Assembly (NCBI GenBank): GCA_905250025.1
Contig: CAJNOJ010000122.1
Coordinates: 124,001-188,000, forward strand
From: Adineta ricciae
Lineage: Eukaryota; Rotifera; Eurotatoria; Adinetida; Adinetidae
Reading direction: 5' to 3'
Length of the DNA: 64,000 nt
Shown here piece by piece: positions 44,953 through 57,176 of this stretch. The notes under the pieces were generated by a model that made no database searches, was not told the DNA's origin, and saw nothing but the letters and a program-made list of their open reading frames with translations. How positions within the stretch are numbered: the stretch's first letter is position 1; each line of letters starts with the position of its first letter. The position numbers and the translations under genes are program-made.

Positions 44953-46803
44953 ATGCATTCGTCCGATGATGACAACAACAATAATTCTCTTCGCAATGTC
45001 CTTTTTGATGCTGCTGTACAATTAAGCGTACCGACAGTGACGTCAACAGCTTCAGTAGCAACAAAATTGCGCGCAAACTCGGCCACAGCAGAAACACTCT
45101 TAATTCCTTCACGGTCACGATCTACTTCAAGTAAATCAAGATATAGTCTTTCATCGAAGTCGACCTATTTTCGTCGGAATGCAGCTCAGAAAGGCGCCAA
45201 AGTTGTACGCGATGTCGCAACACAATCGTCACCCATTTTAATTGTCGAAAAGAACGTAAATGAACAATCGGATTTAATCTTAGATAATAATAACAATCCG
45301 ACGAAAACTTCATCTATATCGAGTACATCGAAAGAATATTTATCTGTTCCACGTGATGAACATCGTCGATCATCGCCCAGCTCTTCTCCTACGCGACACA
45401 AACAATCGTTTAAACATACTTTACTTGGACTTTGGCAAGGTTTAAATAATGACGAAGTTCGCTCAGCGGCTTCATCACCAATCGACTCGAAGAATTTCGA
45501 TGATCGCGTTCGAATTGTAAGAAGTAGTTCCTCAACAAAATCTTTTCTCTAAAAACCTTCTATGTAGAGTTCGCCACGATGGAAAGCGTTTTCTAAAGTC
45601 GTTACTTCTCTGCTAACATTTACTAGAACAAAAAAAGGACGATATGAATGGATTCAATTAGTTGGTCATCCAGGTAAGAGACGTTTTTTCGTATGAATTT
45701 TTCGACTGTGGTGTTTGGTTATTTTTGAAAAGGAACGTTTAAGGAAGGTTTTCATGATGGTTATATTCTTAAAGATTTATGTGAATACGAACGATATTGT
45801 TGTGAAGCACTTCAGAATGATCGTTTAAAACATTTTGTTCCCAAATACAATGGAACTGTGAAAGACGAAGAAGGAAAATGTAAGAAGAATGAAATCGATA
45901 CAAATCGTTCCATTGTTTCGTTTGCCTTTCAGCTTATATTGAAATCGAAGATTTATTAGCACCTTTTAATGACCCATGCATCATGGATTGTAAAATTGGT
46001 GTGCGAACTTATTTGGAAGAGGATTTAGAAAAATCAGAACGTGATCCTGTGCCGAGAGCTGTAAGATAAACATGACATATTTCTTTTTTGAATAATTGTG
46101 TTTAGGATTTGTATGAAAAAATGATTGCAATCGATTCAAGTGCACCAACTGAACAAGAACATGACGAAAAGAAAATCCTGAAACCACGTTATATGATCTG
46201 GCGTGAAACATTGAGTTCCAGTCAAGAATTAGGCTTTCGTATCGAAGCGATCAAGGTAGATGCAGATTTATTTCGTTATTTCTCACTCATTTTGTGTGTA
46301 TAGAAATCTCGTGGATTGATGTCCAAGGAATTCCAGCGAATAAAAGATCGCGAAGACATACGAAAGCAATTAATGGAATTTCTTGCCAATTCGATCCCAC
46401 GTGCTGTAAGGACAACTAAACATTGAACTTTCGTTCTCATTCATAATCTATTTTAGACTCGATATCTGAATCGTTTACTCGAACTACGTTCGACGTGTCT
46501 CCGTTCGAAATTTTTCGAAACACATGAGGTTTGTTGTTCTCATATGCACTCCATTGACCTTTCTTCTTCTTTGAAAAGTTAATTGGTTCATCGTTATTAT
46601 TCGTTCATGATGCCAATCGTGCTTCATTATGGATGATCGATTTCGGTAAAACACGAAAATTATCTTCCGATATTCACATCACTCATTCTCAAGCGTGGCG
46701 ACGTGGTACACATGAAGATGGTTATCTAATTGGTATAGATAATCTCATATTACTCTTCCAAGACATTATTGATGAACTGACATCTGGTTCTGTTTCGAAT
46801 TAG
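44953..46803 (+). CDS. ITPK: Inositol-trisphosphate 3-kinase
   Basis: Eight exons (44953-45516, 45568-45673, 45733-45879, 45933-46060, 46106-46255, 46304-46405, 46457-46528 and 46579-46803) give 497 aa. The N-terminal third is a Ser-rich, low-complexity regulatory part. The catalytic domain begins around [14 protein letters not shown]. It has the inositol-phosphate-kinase motif P-x-x-x-D-x-K-x-G (PCIMDCKIG), then [21 protein letters not shown] and the metal-binding IDFGKT, and ends with a [14 protein letters not shown] helix. Members phosphorylate Ins(1,4,5)P3 to InsP4, which damps calcium release. The TTTTCAG seven nt before the ATG suggests a 5' UTR intron. All junctions keep frame. The insert typical of InsP3 3-kinases favours ITPK over IPMK or IP6K. 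Confidence 0.9.
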
Positions 46804-48072
46804 AACTCGATCGAGACGTTTTTCTGTTTTCTTCCTGTTTGTATATAGAAAAAGCATCTTTTTTGTGTATATGACTTTACCTGGTGATAACGATTCGAAT
46901 ATGAACGTTCTTTTATTCCTACAGGAAGAAAACTTCTTCAGGGGAAAACTTGTCTTTTTCTCCTTCGATTCATTCCAATGAATGAGTTGGTCTCTCTGTT
47001 TTTGTGTTTGTTCAATTAATATTATTTTTGAGATAACTTTTAACAAGACTGATAAAAAATCACGCACATCTTATCTTGTCTATCGGTTTTGATCATCAAA
47101 TACATTTTTTTTGTGTCGAAATATTCTTACTCATGCGGAAAAAAGTCATTTATTGAATAAACAATTGATGATCGCTTCGAATGGAAGGAGATACTTGGAT
47201 ATCATTGGTATGTTTTGTGACGAGTCGAAACGGAGAAAAAAGGTGATTATACGTTTGTTTTGCTTTCGATCAATAATGACGCTTGTGGTCTAATCATAAC
47301 ACCTCAAAATAGTTATTCTATTGATAAAATCAATGTGAAATCTGAAATAATATTGTTTACCTAACGAATAATTCAGCGAAAAATAACGAATGACGAACGG
47401 GAATGTTCTACGCTAATTAGGATTAAGCAAATATTGTTTTTTAGTGAGTCATTGTTGACGTATTCATAACTTTTCCTATGACGAAATACTTTTGTCATCG
47501 AAAAACAAAGATACGAATAGACATTAATCCAGTAAAATCACGAGAAAGTGTCTTGCCGTTATAAAATGTAACAAAAATGCACCAATGCAGAGAACATTAA
47601 CATAGTTCCTGCGTAGAAAAGGGGTCAGAAAGTGAACTTTTTCGATTCGAGGGAAGAATAAAAAATGATTGATGATTTACTATTGATATCGAACGGCACT
47701 TTTGAAAAACAAGCTTGGAATTTTTTTACACTTGTAAATCTTTATTAAATACTGACGATGAGTTTCAAAGATGAAGATTCTCGACCGATAAGTGAGTCGT
47801 TTCTTTTTTTTATGAAGACCTTCACATTGCACATAAACTTGTTTCGTGTCTTTGCCTTGAGAAGATTAAAAGACGCGAAAATCGCGATGCGCACAATGCC
47901 ATTTCATGGATAACTTCCAATAACATTTCGCCAGATCGGCATTTGAAACAATGTTTTGGCGAGAAAGGCGTGTGATTGTTTCATTTAACATACTCTATCA
48001 TTGATTATTATCATCTTATGTCTTTGTAAAGTCCTTTTTGGCAAATCGAAACATTATCTTGTCATCGAAAGC
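46804..48072. other. Intergenic stretch before the carbonic anhydrase
   Basis: No gene is supported. A 34-nt frame at 47758 (MSFKDEDSRPI) runs into a GTGAGT donor-like site and could be an untranslated or short leader exon, but I find no in-frame partner. Confidence 0.4.
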
Positions 48073-49023
48073 ATGTTTCGGATATTTTCATTTTGCTTCG
48101 TATTCTTTTTCTTCTCGTTTATACAACTTTCAAATTTACAAACAGTTTCGCCATCAGAACATGAATGGGATTACGCTCGAGAAGGGCCGGATACTTGGCT
48201 TCATCGGTATGAATCGTGTGAAGGCGAAGCTCAATCTCCAATCAACATCCGAACGTCACAGGTGAAATTCGATCCAAAACTCACTTCACCGTTGGTTTTC
48301 AATGGTTACAATTCAAATTCTACTGTATTAGTTTGGAATTTTACTCATAATGGACATACAATCGTTGCGTATCCACCACCGTTAGCTCGTTTATCAATGA
48401 GTGGAGGTGGTTTGCTAGGTGAATATTATTTAATACAGTTTCATTTTCATTGGGGTTACAACGCTTTCCAAGGCTCGGAACATACAATTAATGAGCAAAA
48501 ATTTCCACTTGAAGTCCATTTTGTACATCGAGCAGCGTTTACAAATTCTTACGCTGTTCTCGGTATTCTGTTTGAGCGTCAAAGAGATGATAATCCATAT
48601 TTATATGAGCTACTATCGATTCTTAATCGAACTGTGAACAGTTCAATTGCAGTTGAACATCAACTTAATTTGTCTCGCATCATTCCGACAGCATCGTCGC
48701 CAAAGTTTTATCGTTACAATGGTTCGTTTACAACTCCACCATGTACAGAAGGTGTTATATGGACGATACTGAAACGACCGGTGTCGATTTCTGAATATCA
48801 ACTTCACGCATTGCTGAGTAATGCGATTCCATTTAATTTCCGACCGCCACAAAAATTATATTCCCGAAAAGTTTACACGAATTTTCAAGGAGACGATCAT
48901 GAAGGTACTGAAGAAGGAGAAGGCGAAGGTCATGGCGGACATCATTCTTCAGCATCAACATGCATTGGTCAATTATTTCTCATATTCATCAGTCTACTAG
49001 TTTATTTTTTTCGGATACAGTAA
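48073..49023 (+). CDS. Membrane-anchored alpha-carbonic anhydrase
   Basis: A single uninterrupted frame gives 316 aa from the ATG at 48073; the frame is open further upstream but without an ATG. A signal peptide (FRIFSFCFVFFFFSF) is followed by WDYAREGPDTW, SPINI, the zinc ligands His124 and His126 in QFHFHWG and His149 in EVHFVH, then VLGILFE, and FTTPPCTEGVIW, which contains the conserved Thr-Thr-Pro-Pro-Cys. Cys49 and the Cys of TPPC probably form the secreted-type disulphide. The end is Gly/His/Glu-rich, then Ser-Ala-Ser-Thr-Cys and a hydrophobic stretch, which looks like a GPI-attachment signal. This is the CA4/CA15-like layout. The enzyme hydrates CO2 at the cell surface. It is intronless, unlike nearly all its neighbours. 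Confidence 0.93.
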   Translation: MFRIFSFCFVFFFFSFIQLSNLQTVSPSEHEWDYAREGPDTWLHRYESCEGEAQSPINIRTSQVKFDPKLTSPLVFNGYNSNSTVLVWNFTHNGHTIVAYPPPLARLSMSGGGLLGEYYLIQFHFHWGYNAFQGSEHTINEQKFPLEVHFVHRAAFTNSYAVLGILFERQRDDNPYLYELLSILNRTVNSSIAVEHQLNLSRIIPTASSPKFYRYNGSFTTPPCTEGVIWTILKRPVSISEYQLHALLSNAIPFNFRPPQKLYSRKVYTNFQGDDHEGTEEGEGEGHGGHHSSASTCIGQLFLIFISLLVYFFRIQ

Positions 49024-49164
49024 CAAATTTTCAAACGTAATTCAGGTTTACAATTCCAGATGCGTTCAAATATTGATTTTTCTAGAATAATTTTCTATCC
49101 CAATTAGTATGTAGCTTTGTGAAATCTTGGTAAATATCAATAGTCGTGCTCCATTTTTGTTCTG

Positions 49165-49170
49165 AATAAA
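49165..49170 (+). terminator. Polyadenylation signal AATAAA of the carbonic anhydrase
   Basis: AATAAA about 140 nt after the stop at 49023, the first such signal downstream. Confidence 0.45.
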
Positions 49171-49459
49171 ATCGATTGCAGAATAGACGAAGAGTTCTAT
49201 TGCATTATTCCTTGTAAGAAGTCACAAAAGTACAAATGTCAATAACACTCTTGTCTGATCTCGCTTGATGTTATTGATACAGATCTGTACTATAATGTCC
49301 TTTAAGTGATAATTACTCTTGAAAGTTCTCGATTCTTCGTTTTTGATTCCAGGAAAATAAACACGAATGTTTTCTTGTTTTGTAATACTTTGTGACAGGC
49401 GCATCAGTAGCATCTGTTCGGTTGTTCTCGTACCTCGATATTATCGAGGCTTCGCTATT

Positions 49460-49642
49460 TCATCTGGCAATTACAATTTTGTCGTTAGTTTCAATCGCCT
49501 GGTTATTTAGGNACAACGTTCGAATTATACAATCGAATCTTCTGTTGATTTTGGATAATGACACTAAAATTTCATCCCATGTTAAATACGAAAATATGCT
49601 GAGTAATATTTCATTTGGTAATTTCTCCAATGTATTGACCAT
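49460..49642 (-). pseudogene. F-box gene fragment (first ~60 codons)
   Basis: An ATG at 49642 opens MVNTLEKLPNEILLSIFSYL, a clear F-box start, then SKINRRFDCII. An N base interrupts at 49512, and the frame ends 16 codons later without any leucine-rich part. No continuation is visible towards 49200. It is either a truncated relic or a gene cut by an assembly join at the N. Confidence 0.6.
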
Positions 49643-50530
49643 TTGAAATCTTAAATAAAAATATTCTGTTGTTATCAAACTCCCATATTCATCAAATCAG
49701 GGTGGTCGCCCCAGCATTAGATTTCCTTTAGTGATCATCTGTTTCTCACTCAAAAGATGATACTACAAAGTCTCGGAAGCTGATTGGTACTTTATATTTT
49801 ACTCTTGATAAATTCAACTTCTTAAACTTATCTCTTCAATAAGATTAAAGGTAAAGGTTTTTCAAAATTTCATTGGCAGTGATCGGAGCCAAAGAAATCT
49901 AATTGTCTAACGATTACCGTCCGAGCAAATAACTTAGCCATAAAATACTGGTTCTATCCTTCTCGTGAATATCCATTTACCGCCTAAGATATGCAGGAAA
50001 AAGTTTATTCTAAGAACAGCAGAGTAGGGTAGACTTGCAAATACAATGTCATCCTGAAATCCACAGTTACTTGTCTAATTAATCCATCATATCAGAAAAT
50101 GAACGAAGAAGTATATTCACTAATCAGTGTCTCAATTTGTCTTCCCAGTAACAACAAATTAAGATACACTGCGAATTGCACCATTTAGAAGAAAAGACTT
50201 GAACACAATACGCTGTTTCAATGCCACAGGAATGAGCTGACATACACTGTAACGAAATGTTTTGTGTTGATATATATATTGACGTTCTCTCCTCCCGCCT
50301 GTTATAAACGAAAATAATATTTTCTGTTTATGTGAGTTCGACGGACGGAAAAGTTCGTATGTTTTGAACTTTTGTTCATAATCATCTCATCGACTTTCTC
50401 TGATTTAAAACGAAAAAAGAAGTACATAAACAGCTCTAAAGGCGAGACCTAAGACAAGAATGATCTAAAACAACATGAGCATCAACAAGTTCTATTTCAC
50501 TTATTCTCGTACGAGTTTTTAATAAAAACG
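49643..50530. other. Intergenic stretch
   Basis: No supported gene. Contains an AT dinucleotide run near 50270 and ordinary AT-rich sequence. Confidence 0.4.
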
Positions 50531-51277
50531 ATGAAAATATTTCAAAATGAACCATTAGATTTTGAAAAGAAAATCATTGTTGATCATTCAATTGAAAACA
50601 AAACGACAAACGATCTGAATTTTTTTCGTTTGACGTCTGTAACATCGTGGGAACATTATTTTCACGTTCCACAAATGATTATCAAGCTTTATCCAGGAAA
50701 AAGCTATTCATTCGCATGGTTTTCATGGAACGAACTGTCTCGCGTCAACTCAAACACCACATTTAATACGATATTTCATGTGACTGTTTCTTTTCTCTCC
50801 TAAAAAGCATGGTAAAATAGAATTTGGATGAGAAACGATAGAAGAAAATCATCGCATTTCATGTCACAATTACATTTGCTGACAAATGCAAATGATTTAA
50901 TGTTTTGAATTTCCCTGTCCAGTCTTTGAAAACTATGCAACAGATTTGTTATGTTAATAAACGTCTGTATGAAGATTATTTGATTCATAAAAATGACAAA
51001 TTTCAATTGTTCTTTTGATAATAAAGAAGCAAAGCAAGGGCAAATGTTCTATAAATTATCATCAAGACAGAATTACACGTTTCATTTCTCTTGGACCTCT
51101 TTTTCTGGAGAAAATTTTCATGAAGTAATCAAACTTTATCAACTTAGATCACATTTCATCAACGGCTCATTTTCTATGACCTTGGCTCTTATCGTTCAAT
51201 ACAAAATTTCTTTGTGCAACTATGCAACAAATGATTCAATTGAAAGAGAAATCAGATCCAACTCATTCTTAACTTAA
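50531..51277 (+). other. Two successive short frames of similar style, doubtful
   Basis: Frames at 50531-50803 (90 codons, ATG start) and 50993-51277 (94 codons) each hold a stretch with aromatic residues around F-x-W (SYSFAWFSWNELS and NYTFHFSWTSFSG) and several N-x-S/T sites. They could be parts of one decayed gene or a divergent repeat. No signal peptide or splice junction joins them, and no family is recognised. Confidence 0.2.
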
Positions 51278-53358
51278 TAACTCTAACGCAATCGATTTTT
51301 ATCATATGAATAATGAATGATACTTGACTAAATTTGTAAAACGATTCGATAGTAGATCATGTTCATTCAAAATCAAAAAGAAAACGAAAAATTCATTTGG
51401 TAATAACATATTTCCATGTAGTAATTGAGTATTATTACATATATATATTCAAGGTTGTCATATTTATTTTGAATATCTTTCATTCAAGTGCTTTCAAGTA
51501 TACGTCAGTTATCAATATTCTCATCGAGTCTGTCAAGTCGTTTATTCTTTGTATGTCTATAAGAAAAGAAAATTTTCTATGCGCAATTGAAACTATTGAC
51601 TTTGAATTTCTATGAATTCTCGTTTTGTCTCGTTGACCTGTCGGTAGTTGAAAGTGGTGACGCCGAGAAGAGACATATCCCAGAACTCGCACAATTGAAC
51701 AAGACATACACCTCGAGAGTATATACTTCTAAGGTCTCTTCTTTTCTTCAATGTGTGATAAAAACAAATTTGAGAAGCAATGTATTTGAGAATGTGACCT
51801 TAATAGGTGCATAAATCGGTATTGTTAATCGAATTTTGAATGTCCGATTGAAGTTTCACGTGCATCAGAACATAAATAATAAAGCCCTGTTTCTTATGCT
51901 TGTTTTATGTGTACTAAGCGAGAGGTAAACCTGTAATTATTTTTCGATTCACCATATAATTCCTGTTGAGTTAAACCTTTTCTCCTCGTCGAAATATCGA
52001 TGAATGTTATTATTTACCATACTTTCTGCTAGGTGTACGTGCATGCATGTGTATGTTGATTCTGTCAATTTTAATTAAGACAATAAACTTATCGAATCGA
52101 TTTTGATTATCTTTGATTTCTAAGCAGATTGTAAAGAGTACACTTCATCAATGTCTAACTGGTCGTCTCCTAAACTCTTGAAATTCTAGTGGGTGAGTGT
52201 GAGAATAGGATCATAAATAAATGAATCAGTTCCGTAGTACATTCTTCTCATTTTTGCTTCTCGACGTGATTGGATTGAGTCAATAGTCAAAACAATCAAA
52301 TAGTTGTACATATATGATAGAGTAATCAAAATGAAAACTAAACCTCTTGTTACTTTGGCCTATTCAATTAATTGAAACTCGATCTCTTCTCTCTTATCTG
52401 CAACAGGATCAATCAGAATATATGTATATGAAATTGTACGCATGAAAGACAAGTTCAGGGTTGAACAAGTCTTGATTTCGACTGATGATGATTATCAAAA
52501 CTTGACGTGTATATGTAGACAAGAGAACAAACAAATACACATACCTATAATGAAAGACAACGCAAGAAATTTGATAACAGAAGAGGACTATGTGTTCGTC
52601 TATATCTGATGACTTGATTATGTCACTCACACCATCATCATCATCATCATCATCGGTAACAACGATATTGTCATCGGTATACGATGTTTTCGTATTCGAC
52701 TATCAAGGGAAATTGTATTTATATATGTGAGAGTGTCGTTCGTTCAATCTTAATACATTCTGATGACGATTGATTTCACACTTTCCCTCCTCATCACTCA
52801 TTTACACTTATCAATCGAGATTTCTCACAAAAATCAATTGAACAAGAGAGAAACAGAACATTGTTGTACTTCTTTTTGCGTTCTCTCCATCTCCCTTTGT
52901 CTTGTTACCCATCAATAATGTTCTACTTAGATGAAACACTAAAGAAAAGAGCGAGCGAAAGAGAGGGAGAGCACATACATGTCTATGTATGAAACGAAAA
53001 TGATGACGTGAGGGGAGAGAGAGAGCGAGAAAGAGTGAATGTAATTTTCTTGTTCGATTCTCTTTTTTATGTACGATTTTTTTTTATAAATAGCAAAAGA
53101 CACACGTAAATCCTCTTCTCTTACTCGGTACTCGACGTAACACATTTTCTGATCAAAGATTCGCATCTTCTATTCCAGTTTCAATTGAATATTTCTGTGT
53201 CCCTGAAATTGTGTGGAGGTGTATTCGTGTATATGCATATGTGTTTATATCAATGACGCTATATTTTCCTGTTCTGCTGTTAACTGTTCCAGTATCGCTT
53301 GATCAATTATCATTATACCAATTATTCTAATGTTGTTTCAAATTATTCCACCGAATGG
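51278..53358. other. Intergenic stretch, probable upstream region of the FGF-like gene
   Basis: No supported gene. Includes a CAT trinucleotide run at 52633-52653 and purine-rich GAGA tracts around 52940-53035, immediately upstream of the secreted ligand gene. Confidence 0.4.
52633..52653. repeat. CAT trinucleotide microsatellite
   Basis: Seven uninterrupted CAT units, outside any recognised gene. Confidence 0.85.
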
Positions 53359-55698
53359 ATGGCAAGAAGACTAATATTTCTGTTGATTCTCGTTGCCAGT
53401 TTATCCACTGCGGTAAGTAACACCTTCGAAAGTTTTATTAAATTTCGTTTCAAAGTTTTTCATGTTTTTTTTTCTTTCGCTGTTGTCAGTTTATGAGAGT
53501 CCTTCTTTTTTTGGCTCATTGCACGCAAACACGACCTTGTTTGAAGACTACTAGACATTTGAAAGGAGAATTCATCCATATGTTAACATAACAATTTATG
53601 ATCTGCCAGACATGATGGTTGACGTGAACATCTCGATTTTAGATCAATTCGACAAAGTTTAGTTCGTAGTAGAAGTTTCTTACTGAGAATTTCGCGTGTC
53701 AACATTCACATGACAATGTCTATTGATATTTGAATAGCAGATCATAAATATTTGAATTAAAGATTTGTAAGAGAAGAGAAAAAGAAGGGAAGTGAGACCA
53801 ACAGCACAGTAATATTTTTTACCGTAGTCCGATTTGTTTTACAAGGGTTAAAAACTAGAAAAACACGTTGTTTATTGTGATCAAAGAAAATTTACATCAA
53901 GTCATGTTTGTATTCTCGTTGACACGATCAATAATAGCGCGGGCTATCAGTTTTCCTGTCAAGGCTTAATGATGAAAATGGTGATAATAAGAATGACGAT
54001 GTTTCATCCTATTCGTTCATTTTCGATTGATATCTTAGGACATATATACAAATTATTGTCTCTCATATGTTCATTTTCATATTTTTACTATCACCCAATA
54101 CAATCACATTTGTTCAATAGTATTCGAATTCGTTCCACTTTCATATTTATTTTGCTATTTTCTTTCTCTTCTGTTCTTATACCTAAGAAATCGAAGGGAT
54201 TATCAAGAACATCGACATTGTTTGCATACATTTGGTATGCAACGAAATAGCATCAGCAGAAACGACGGTGACAACACAGGTGTAATTCGCCGGCTACGAA
54301 TACTATGTAAAGAATGTGCACATGTTTGTATGCATTAGTCTATTCTCTCTTGAAACGAGCTATTGAAGAGTCGAGAAAAAAATCGCCTCAGTAAATGCAA
54401 CACAATTACTGTGATAATATTGTTATTTTAAAACACAGTAAAACTGACTTTGATCAAAGCAATCGTATTTTTGCTATTCTCCAGCTATTTAACGATAAGT
54501 GAGAGAGAAAGAAATCCGAAAGATCGTAAACAATATGTTCTTATAATAATAACAGTCGCAATAATAGTTTAGAAAGTAGAAAGAAATCGAGCCTAGTTAC
54601 ATCAGCAGTGAAAATCTATCCTCGAATTTGTTCGCTTTAGTTCACTAGTACTGATCGAATTGATTACTAGTAACAAAAGTTCACAGTTCATTCTTTATAT
54701 ACAAATCAGTGAATGGAGAAGTTACATCATGTGTATATAAACGAACATGATGAACATTTAATCGGAATAATATCATGCTTTGTCAATAAATACGGACGTG
54801 GTTACGTCGTGTATTTCTTCGGTGAATGACAAGGTCAATTGAGTTTTGTAGACGGAAGTATCGAAAATAATTATTGGACGAAAACAAACAGTAAAATTGT
54901 TAATTAAAACACATTCGGAAAATCAGTGAAGAAGCAAAAAAAAACAAATCGAAAATTAATTAACCAACTTGTTATTTTTCTTTGTATTTTTCAGCCATTG
55001 TTTTCCTTACCTGTTGATCAACCATCAATCTCATCCTTTGTTCAATATAAACTCGATACAAATCATCGTTATCGATCATCAATAGTGAGCTTTGTACATC
55101 GACAACCTGATGGATCTCAACTAGCAACGACACGATATTATCGCATTGTTTTTCATTGCAATGTTTTACCTGGATCTCTTTATCTTCGATTTTCAAAAGC
55201 AAAACCTTATCGTACTGTAGTACAAAATCGACAAGATCCTTCGAGTACATTTCCGTTTTTTTCTTCTCCTCTCAAACTTGAAGTCAATATTGATTCGCTT
55301 TTCTTTTAGCAATCTTCGGTTTTCGATCCGTTGGAGCTTATAGTCGTGTTCAAATACAAAATTATCTCTCGGGATTTTGGTTATGCATGAATAAATACGG
55401 TAGAATAGTACCCAAATTGAATATCACCATCGATAATCTTGCTTGTACATTTCGTCAAAGTTCGGATGGGCCTTATTTGAGATTAATCTCTGAACTTGAT
55501 CCATCTCGTCAGATGGTCTATGATACTCTTCGGTTATTAACATTAAATCCTGTTCTACATCGTCGCTATGCTCATTATATGGTCGATGGAAAGCGTTTAT
55601 TTAAACGAGAACAATGCGGTCGATTTATGTTCGATAGTCAAATTGATAAAAGATTATTTAATCGAACGACGGATCCGTTTGTTCGATTGAGACAATAA
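53359..55698 (+). CDS. FGF-family secreted ligand (FGF8/17/18-like)
   Basis: Three exons (53359-53412, 54995-55244 and 55310-55698) join in phases 0 and 1 to give 230 aa. Exon 1 is a pure signal peptide (MARRLIFLLILVASLSTA) ending at a GTAAGT donor. Intron 1 is 1582 nt, by far the longest in the window. Exon 3 contains GAYSRVQIQNY, SGFWLCMNKYGRIVPK and, after a short loop, DNLACTFRQ..GPYLRL. This closely follows the FGF core signature (G-x-hydrophobic ... Asn/Ala-C-x-Phe-x-Gln ... Tyr) and the YLCMN strand of FGF8-type ligands. The C-terminus is basic and has an N-glycosylation site. FGFs act through receptor tyrosine kinases. The beta-trefoil is divergent, so the family call is good but not certain. 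Confidence 0.65.
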
Positions 55699-56053
55699 TT
55701 CTTTCGATTTCTCGTACTTGATGGCTCAGTCAAATGTTTCCCATTTGTTTCGTGTGTTTATTTATTATTCATTCTGTTCTCGTAATGTATATAATTATTC
55801 GAAAAGATCCTCTCGTTCTTTCGTAAAGGCGCAGTTGGTGCTTTGTTTATACACTTTTTCTTCGTTTCTTTCTCGATTGAATATGAATGTGTTTGTGTTT
55901 GTTTCTGTTCCTTGATTGACTTGTGAAAAAAGACTTTCTTACTTAGAAGATCTCGGATTTCGAATGATCCAAGTAAAGAATGAACAAGATCTTTATTGTG
56001 AAGAGAGATGTGAATACTATACAGTAAACTATTGAACACAAATATCTATTCAA

Positions 56054-57114
56054 TCAAGAATAATATAGATACGATGACACTGTTGGTAATGATGACATGT
56101 AATTCAAAGGAGTGTTCGATGAGGGATAGTCTGAAGGCGAGAAATGCGGAGGAATGATATTTGATCCGTCATGCATTTGTTGATGATACCAGTTAGTTAA
56201 TTCATCTAGTGAATGACGAAATTGCCATGATTTTGACGATGGTTTACCATCGACAATTGTCATACTACAATAACTAACTCGACCGGCAAGATCAAATAAT
56301 TGATCAGGTCTCGGGTCACCATTCATTAAATGGCGTGTCAATACCTCGAGACTCGGCGCGTGCGCAACAATCAAAACAGTTCCACCTGTTTTTCCGTGTA
56401 TTTTGATTAATTTTTTCATAATTTCCTTTGAACGATCATAATATTGATATTCACTTTCCAATGGTCGAAGATTTTTCAACGATGAACGATAAGAGCGGTC
56501 AATATTTACACCATTCATAATTAATTCTTGATCAGACATGAAATTAATTGGCACACGAGAATACCAAGACGAACATTCGAAAAGGCCAAGATCAAGACGG
56601 ATCGGAATATCTAATCAGTGAACATTGAAACTAAAATAAAAACTTTTTCATATATACCTTTACGACCCATTCCGCCAAGAATTTGATCTGCTGTTTGAAT
56701 ACTTCGTATAGCAGGTGAAGAATAACATGCGACAACGGGGGTATTATACTTCGCTAAAGTATTTCCGACATTCCATGATTGTTGTAAACCATTACGAGTT
56801 AACGGCGTGTCTGCTTCATAATCCGTCCAGTTAGAGCGCATTGGCAATGCTGGAGGCATATTTCCATCGACGGGATAGTATTGTCCATGATAATTGAAAA
56901 CATGTTGTGTCCAGCCACGACCATAAGTGTTATCCATACGTTCTCCATGACGTATGATTATAAATCGGAGTAATGGGTCATTTCCATGATAATTCGCTTC
57001 TTCAGATGTCAAATATCCATTATAATGCATGGTTGGTGGTGATGGTTGTTGTCGTTGTTGCTGATGATGGTAGGAGCGTGACGGACGAAAATATTCACTA
57101 AGCTTCGAATGCAT
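56054..57114 (-). CDS. Histidine phosphatase of the UBASH3/Sts type (phosphatase domain only)
   Basis: Two exons, 57114-56658 and 56610-56054, join in phase 1 across a 47-nt intron, for 337 aa. After a Gln/Pro/Ser-rich N-terminus comes the catalytic IIRHGERMD (nucleophile His). Then come YEADTPLTRNGLQQ, CYSSPAIRSIQTA (conserved Arg), GLFECSSWY and VLIVAHAPSLEVLTRHL (second catalytic His). The order and the WY after the second motif are those of the UBASH3A/B phosphatase domain. The UBA, 2H-phosphoesterase and SH3 domains of the vertebrate proteins are absent. The family dephosphorylates phosphotyrosine proteins or small substrates; which applies here is open. Intact. Confidence 0.8.
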
Positions 57115-57145
57115 ATATTTGTCTATCTATTTAAACAAAAAGAAA

Positions 57146-57176
<31 letters not shown>

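Noticed and set aside
48001-48072. Upstream extension of the carbonic anhydrase
   Set aside because: No ATG in that part of the frame; the ATG at 48073 is followed directly by a good signal peptide.
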